Assembly (NCBI GenBank): GCA_965646165.1
Contig: CBFFYP010000034.1
Location: forward strand, 1 to 43,401
DNA from: MGBC114844 sp910585855
Lineage (GTDB): Bacteria; Bacillota; Clostridia; Lachnospirales; Lachnospiraceae
Direction of reading: 5' to 3'
Length of the DNA stretch: 43,401 bases
Positions 40,865 to 43,401 of this stretch are shown here, piece after piece. Under the pieces are notes generated by a model that saw only the letters and a program-made list of their open reading frames with translations, had not been told where the DNA came from and did not search any database. A program made the translations under genes and the position numbers. Position 1 is the first letter of the stretch; each line of letters opens with the position of its first letter.

Positions 40865-43135
40865 ATGAAAAGTTTATATTTAAAATCCAAAAAAACGGCA
40901 GGATTTGTTGTGATGGTATTGTTAATGATAACCATTTTAAATCTTGTGAAACTACAGCCGATTTTTGCAAATGAATTTGTAACATTTGGGACTTATCCGC
41001 AGACAGAAGTAACTTCTCCGTCTGCGGAAATTGTAAATGCTTCTTATGATGCAAATGGGGATGCAGTGATAAATGGGCAGAAGTACAGGCGTGTGGAAGA
41101 CATTGAATATGGATATACATTGGAAGAAGTTCCAAATGTTGGTGGACCGCCATTGTATAATTGTATACCATATGTAAAACAGAATCATGGATATCGGTAT
41201 TTTAAATATGAACCAATTCAATGGGAAAAAATTACATTATCTGGTGAGGAATACCTGCTTGCAAGAAGTGCCATTGATGCTCAGCCATATGACAGGCAGC
41301 AAAAGCAGCAGGTATATGGTCTTGGCAGGTTTATTGATATTGCCGGACATTCCAATTGGGATCAATGTTCTTTAAGGACATGGTTAAATAATGATTTTAT
41401 CAATACAGCATTTACAGAGGAGGAGAAATCGAAATTACAAAATATATCTTTTGGTGGTAAGGTATCTTTATTGTCTTCTGCTGAGGTAACAGAGTTGTCG
41501 AGGTTAGCGGATTCGCCTAAATTGAGTAAGACCGCTTCTGATTATGCAGCTTTAAAAGGATCGAATGATAATGCATTGAAACGAGATGAGGGCAGTTTTT
41601 TTCAGGGAGGTTGTGAGTGGATTTTAAGAGATATATTAACACTTTATGACAGTAAGGGCAATGTGAGTGAGGGAACAAGTCCAAGATATGTACTGACTTC
41701 TGGTGCGTTATCTTCAGGACAGGGGATTTTGATCAATGATGACAGTGCAATCGTTCCTTTGGTTAAAGCATCTTCTGTTGGAATGTCATCTTTTGTGGAA
41801 ACAGAGGAAAATGTTATTGTATATAGACCTTGGGGGGAAGCAGAGCAGATTTCGAAAAGTGAATTTAATACATATATAGAGAATGGATGGTTTCAGTCGC
41901 CCGGTGCTGCCCGAAATGTAATTGCAGATCATATCAATAATAAGTTTAAAGCAAGTGAAGCTTATGCATCTTATGCCGATTGTGTGAAGTCGTGGGCATC
42001 GACGTCATCTCCGCAAATTACGATTGTTTATAATCGAAAAGAAAATCCAACATTTCAGGATATTGCTTTTTTTGTTGATGGTTTGATTAGTGGGACTTTG
42101 ACTGGAAAAATGGAAGATTATATGAGTTTTCGGATTGAACTGCCAACACAGAATCAGTATGAAAAAGAGCGGGAAGCATTACAGGCAATGTATACGGAGT
42201 GGGGCAGGGTAGTGAATAGTCCTAGAACAAGTTATTTTAGTATAGATGTAAATGGCAAAGCTACATTTAACTATACAGATACCGATTATTTCAATAGGAT
42301 AACAAAAATAGCAGATGAAGCCAAGCAGTATTCAGCAGATAAAGAACGACAGCTAGGATATTTAAAGACTTGGTTTGCTCAAAATGCATACTATGAAGGA
42401 AGTATATTTAGTAATGATCCGATTACCTTGATTTTAGACGGAAAAGGAGTATGTGGTAACTACGCAAATGCAGTAAAAGATATTTGTGTATTGCTTGATA
42501 TCCCTTGTATGGTTATTTCCAATGAAAAAATAAATCATGCATGGAATTGTGTGTATGTAAATAATAATTGGTATGAGTTGGATTTTACTGGGGTAAGTCA
42601 GCCATATACGGATGGAGAACAGATTTTAGAGCCTTCTACTTATGCCACCTGTAATGGTGATAAAATATCATTGGAATGGTTTAACTATATGAAGGATATT
42701 TATAAAGATAATACTAGAGCAGTCATAGCACAAACACAGCAAATTCAAAATACCAGTTACAATGATTCGGAAATAAAGATTAATATCAATGGTCAGGATG
42801 CTGTACTTTCCCATGCACCTGTCTTAAATGCAGGCAAGGTATATGTTGTATATGAAGATATTGCTCAGGCATATGGGGCTGAAATTACAAAAGATGAGGA
42901 TTGGGTTACACTGTCAAAGAATGGTGCTAGGGCTACGTTTTCGGTAAGTACAAGTGCAGGAACAGTTCTCTATGTGAAAACTTCTAGTTTTAGTAGGAGA
43001 ACATCATTTAGCGGCAGACCTTACTGGTCAGATGGATTGTTTTATGTTCCAGTTACTGATATTATTGAAGGACTGAATTTATTTGCTGAAGTAACGTGGA
43101 ATCCAGATGAAAGATGTGTTTTTATAATTGATTAA
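40865..43135 (+). CDS. Secreted DUF6273 / transglutaminase-like / copper-amine-oxidase-stalk protein
   Basis: A 756-residue protein with a signal peptide (about 1-36, TAGFVVMVLLMITILNLV). The N-terminal part (about 38-330) carries DUF6273 motifs: FVTFGTYPQTE, YFKYEPIQWEKI and SLRTWLNNDFINTAFTEEEK. The middle part is a transglutaminase-like domain (about 480-590) with a full papain-like triad: C530 in GVCGNYA, H558 in NHAWN and D573 in YELDFTG. The C-terminal part (about 635-756) resembles the copper-amine-oxidase N-terminal stalk (VYVVYEDIAQAYGAEITKD, LFYVPVTDIIEGL). It may cross-link or cut peptides at the cell surface; substrate unknown. ATG 40865 follows AAAGGAG; the frame's upstream part lies in repeat B7. 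Confidence 0.88.
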   Translation: MKSLYLKSKKTAGFVVMVLLMITILNLVKLQPIFANEFVTFGTYPQTEVTSPSAEIVNASYDANGDAVINGQKYRRVEDIEYGYTLEEVPNVGGPPLYNCIPYVKQNHGYRYFKYEPIQWEKITLSGEEYLLARSAIDAQPYDRQQKQQVYGLGRFIDIAGHSNWDQCSLRTWLNNDFINTAFTEEEKSKLQNISFGGKVSLLSSAEVTELSRLADSPKLSKTASDYAALKGSNDNALKRDEGSFFQGGCEWILRDILTLYDSKGNVSEGTSPRYVLTSGALSSGQGILINDDSAIVPLVKASSVGMSSFVETEENVIVYRPWGEAEQISKSEFNTYIENGWFQSPGAARNVIADHINNKFKASEAYASYADCVKSWASTSSPQITIVYNRKENPTFQDIAFFVDGLISGTLTGKMEDYMSFRIELPTQNQYEKEREALQAMYTEWGRVVNSPRTSYFSIDVNGKATFNYTDTDYFNRITKIADEAKQYSADKERQLGYLKTWFAQNAYYEGSIFSNDPITLILDGKGVCGNYANAVKDICVLLDIPCMVISNEKINHAWNCVYVNNNWYELDFTGVSQPYTDGEQILEPSTYATCNGDKISLEWFNYMKDIYKDNTRAVIAQTQQIQNTSYNDSEIKININGQDAVLSHAPVLNAGKVYVVYEDIAQAYGAEITKDEDWVTLSKNGARATFSVSTSAGTVLYVKTSSFSRRTSFSGRPYWSDGLFYVPVTDIIEGLNLFAEVTWNPDERCVFIID

Positions 43136-43285
43136 AAACATGTAATATGAAAATTCTTTATTTATGGGAAATTTTATAGTTTTTTGAAGTGTTTTACCTC
43201 ATAAAAATATTTTAAAAATGGGGAAACTTCTATCTTTCATTCAGCTTTTGGGGATAGGATGCTGCTGGAGGGGGGTGGCTTTCAC
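43136..43285. other. Gap with the family A flanking module (inverted)
   Basis: 43136-43225 is A/T-rich with nothing recognised. 43228-43285 (CTATCTTTCATTCAGCTTTT, GGGGATAGG, GGCTTTCACC) is the reverse of the module seen at 474-545 and 24310-24390. Confidence 0.5.
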
Positions 43286-43401
43286 CGGACGCAAGAGGCG
43301 GTTTGCTCCTATCCTTTGTCTGCTCCGCTCCAAACGGTAAGAAAGTCTAGGGCTTCTGATTTCGGTTCATCCAACCATACGAACCGGGGCGCAATTCGCC
43401 C
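43286..43401 (+). repeat. Family A structured repeat, cut by window end (A7)
   Basis: It begins CGGACGCAAGAGGCGGTTTG and runs through CCGGGGCGCAATTCGCCC, where the window ends. Its left arm resembles the outer arm of copy A1 (AAGAGGCGGTTTGCTCC) rather than A3. The right half is outside the window. Confidence 0.8.

Overview
The window looks like chromosomal DNA of a low-GC, spore-forming Clostridia bacterium, most likely a Lachnospiraceae-type genome. This is inferred from the A/T-rich codon use, strong AGGAGG-type ribosome-binding sites, a HrcA/CIRCE-controlled groESL operon, a CwlC-like mother-cell amidase, and several proteins of families typical of Clostridia (DUF5050, DUF6062, DUF6171, DUF6273, XpaC/TelA, and an AroQ-type chorismate mutase/prephenate dehydratase).

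Layout. 1-3240: structured repeats, a tRNA-Leu, a small coiled-coil protein and the CwlC-like amidase. 3299-7704: HD-domain phosphohydrolase, a DUF5050 protein with a stop codon just after its best start, PheA (CM/PDT) and a Ppx/GppA-HD protein. 8196-12319: polyphosphate kinase followed by a response regulator/histidine kinase pair. 13099-17753: a three-gene ABC module (large extracytoplasmic GldG-like protein, ATPase, permease). 17896-19585: two PHP-domain phosphoesterases. 19923-23902: GlnRS, a DUF2225 protein and a MocR-type regulator whose PLP lysine is replaced by arginine. 24522-25827: DUF6062 and DUF6171 proteins. 25978-27973: CIRCE-groES-groEL. 28158-32719: an accessory segment with an intact orphan Dam-type methylase, then a degraded integrative element (tyrosine recombinase, XRE regulator, hicA, hicB) in which every gene is broken by one-base length changes. 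32876-35393: xpaC-telA. 35886-38162: a secreted protein with choline-binding-type repeats. 38444-40669: feoA-feoB. 40865-43135: a secreted DUF6273/transglutaminase/copper-amine-oxidase-stalk protein.

The most striking content is non-coding. Two families of dispersed intergenic elements fill nearly every gap between operons. Family A is about 335-355 bp, with five complete copies, one short derivative, and copies cut by both window ends. Family B is about 160-190 bp, with seven copies, one truncated copy and a run of degenerate 3' arms. Copies differ greatly in the sequence of their outer arms, but the two arms of each copy remain complementary, and several inner helices show paired substitutions. 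Family A carries a constant symmetric internal loop (TGTTTA facing GAATTG) between covarying helices. Both families share the same ends (left GGGGACGCC; right GGCTGT plus a short tail), so two different cores seem to ride on one terminal module. This looks like a pair of structured-RNA or hairpin-DNA elements that multiply in trans; no transposase for them is visible here.

All assignments come from reading the sequence; no database search or folding program was run.
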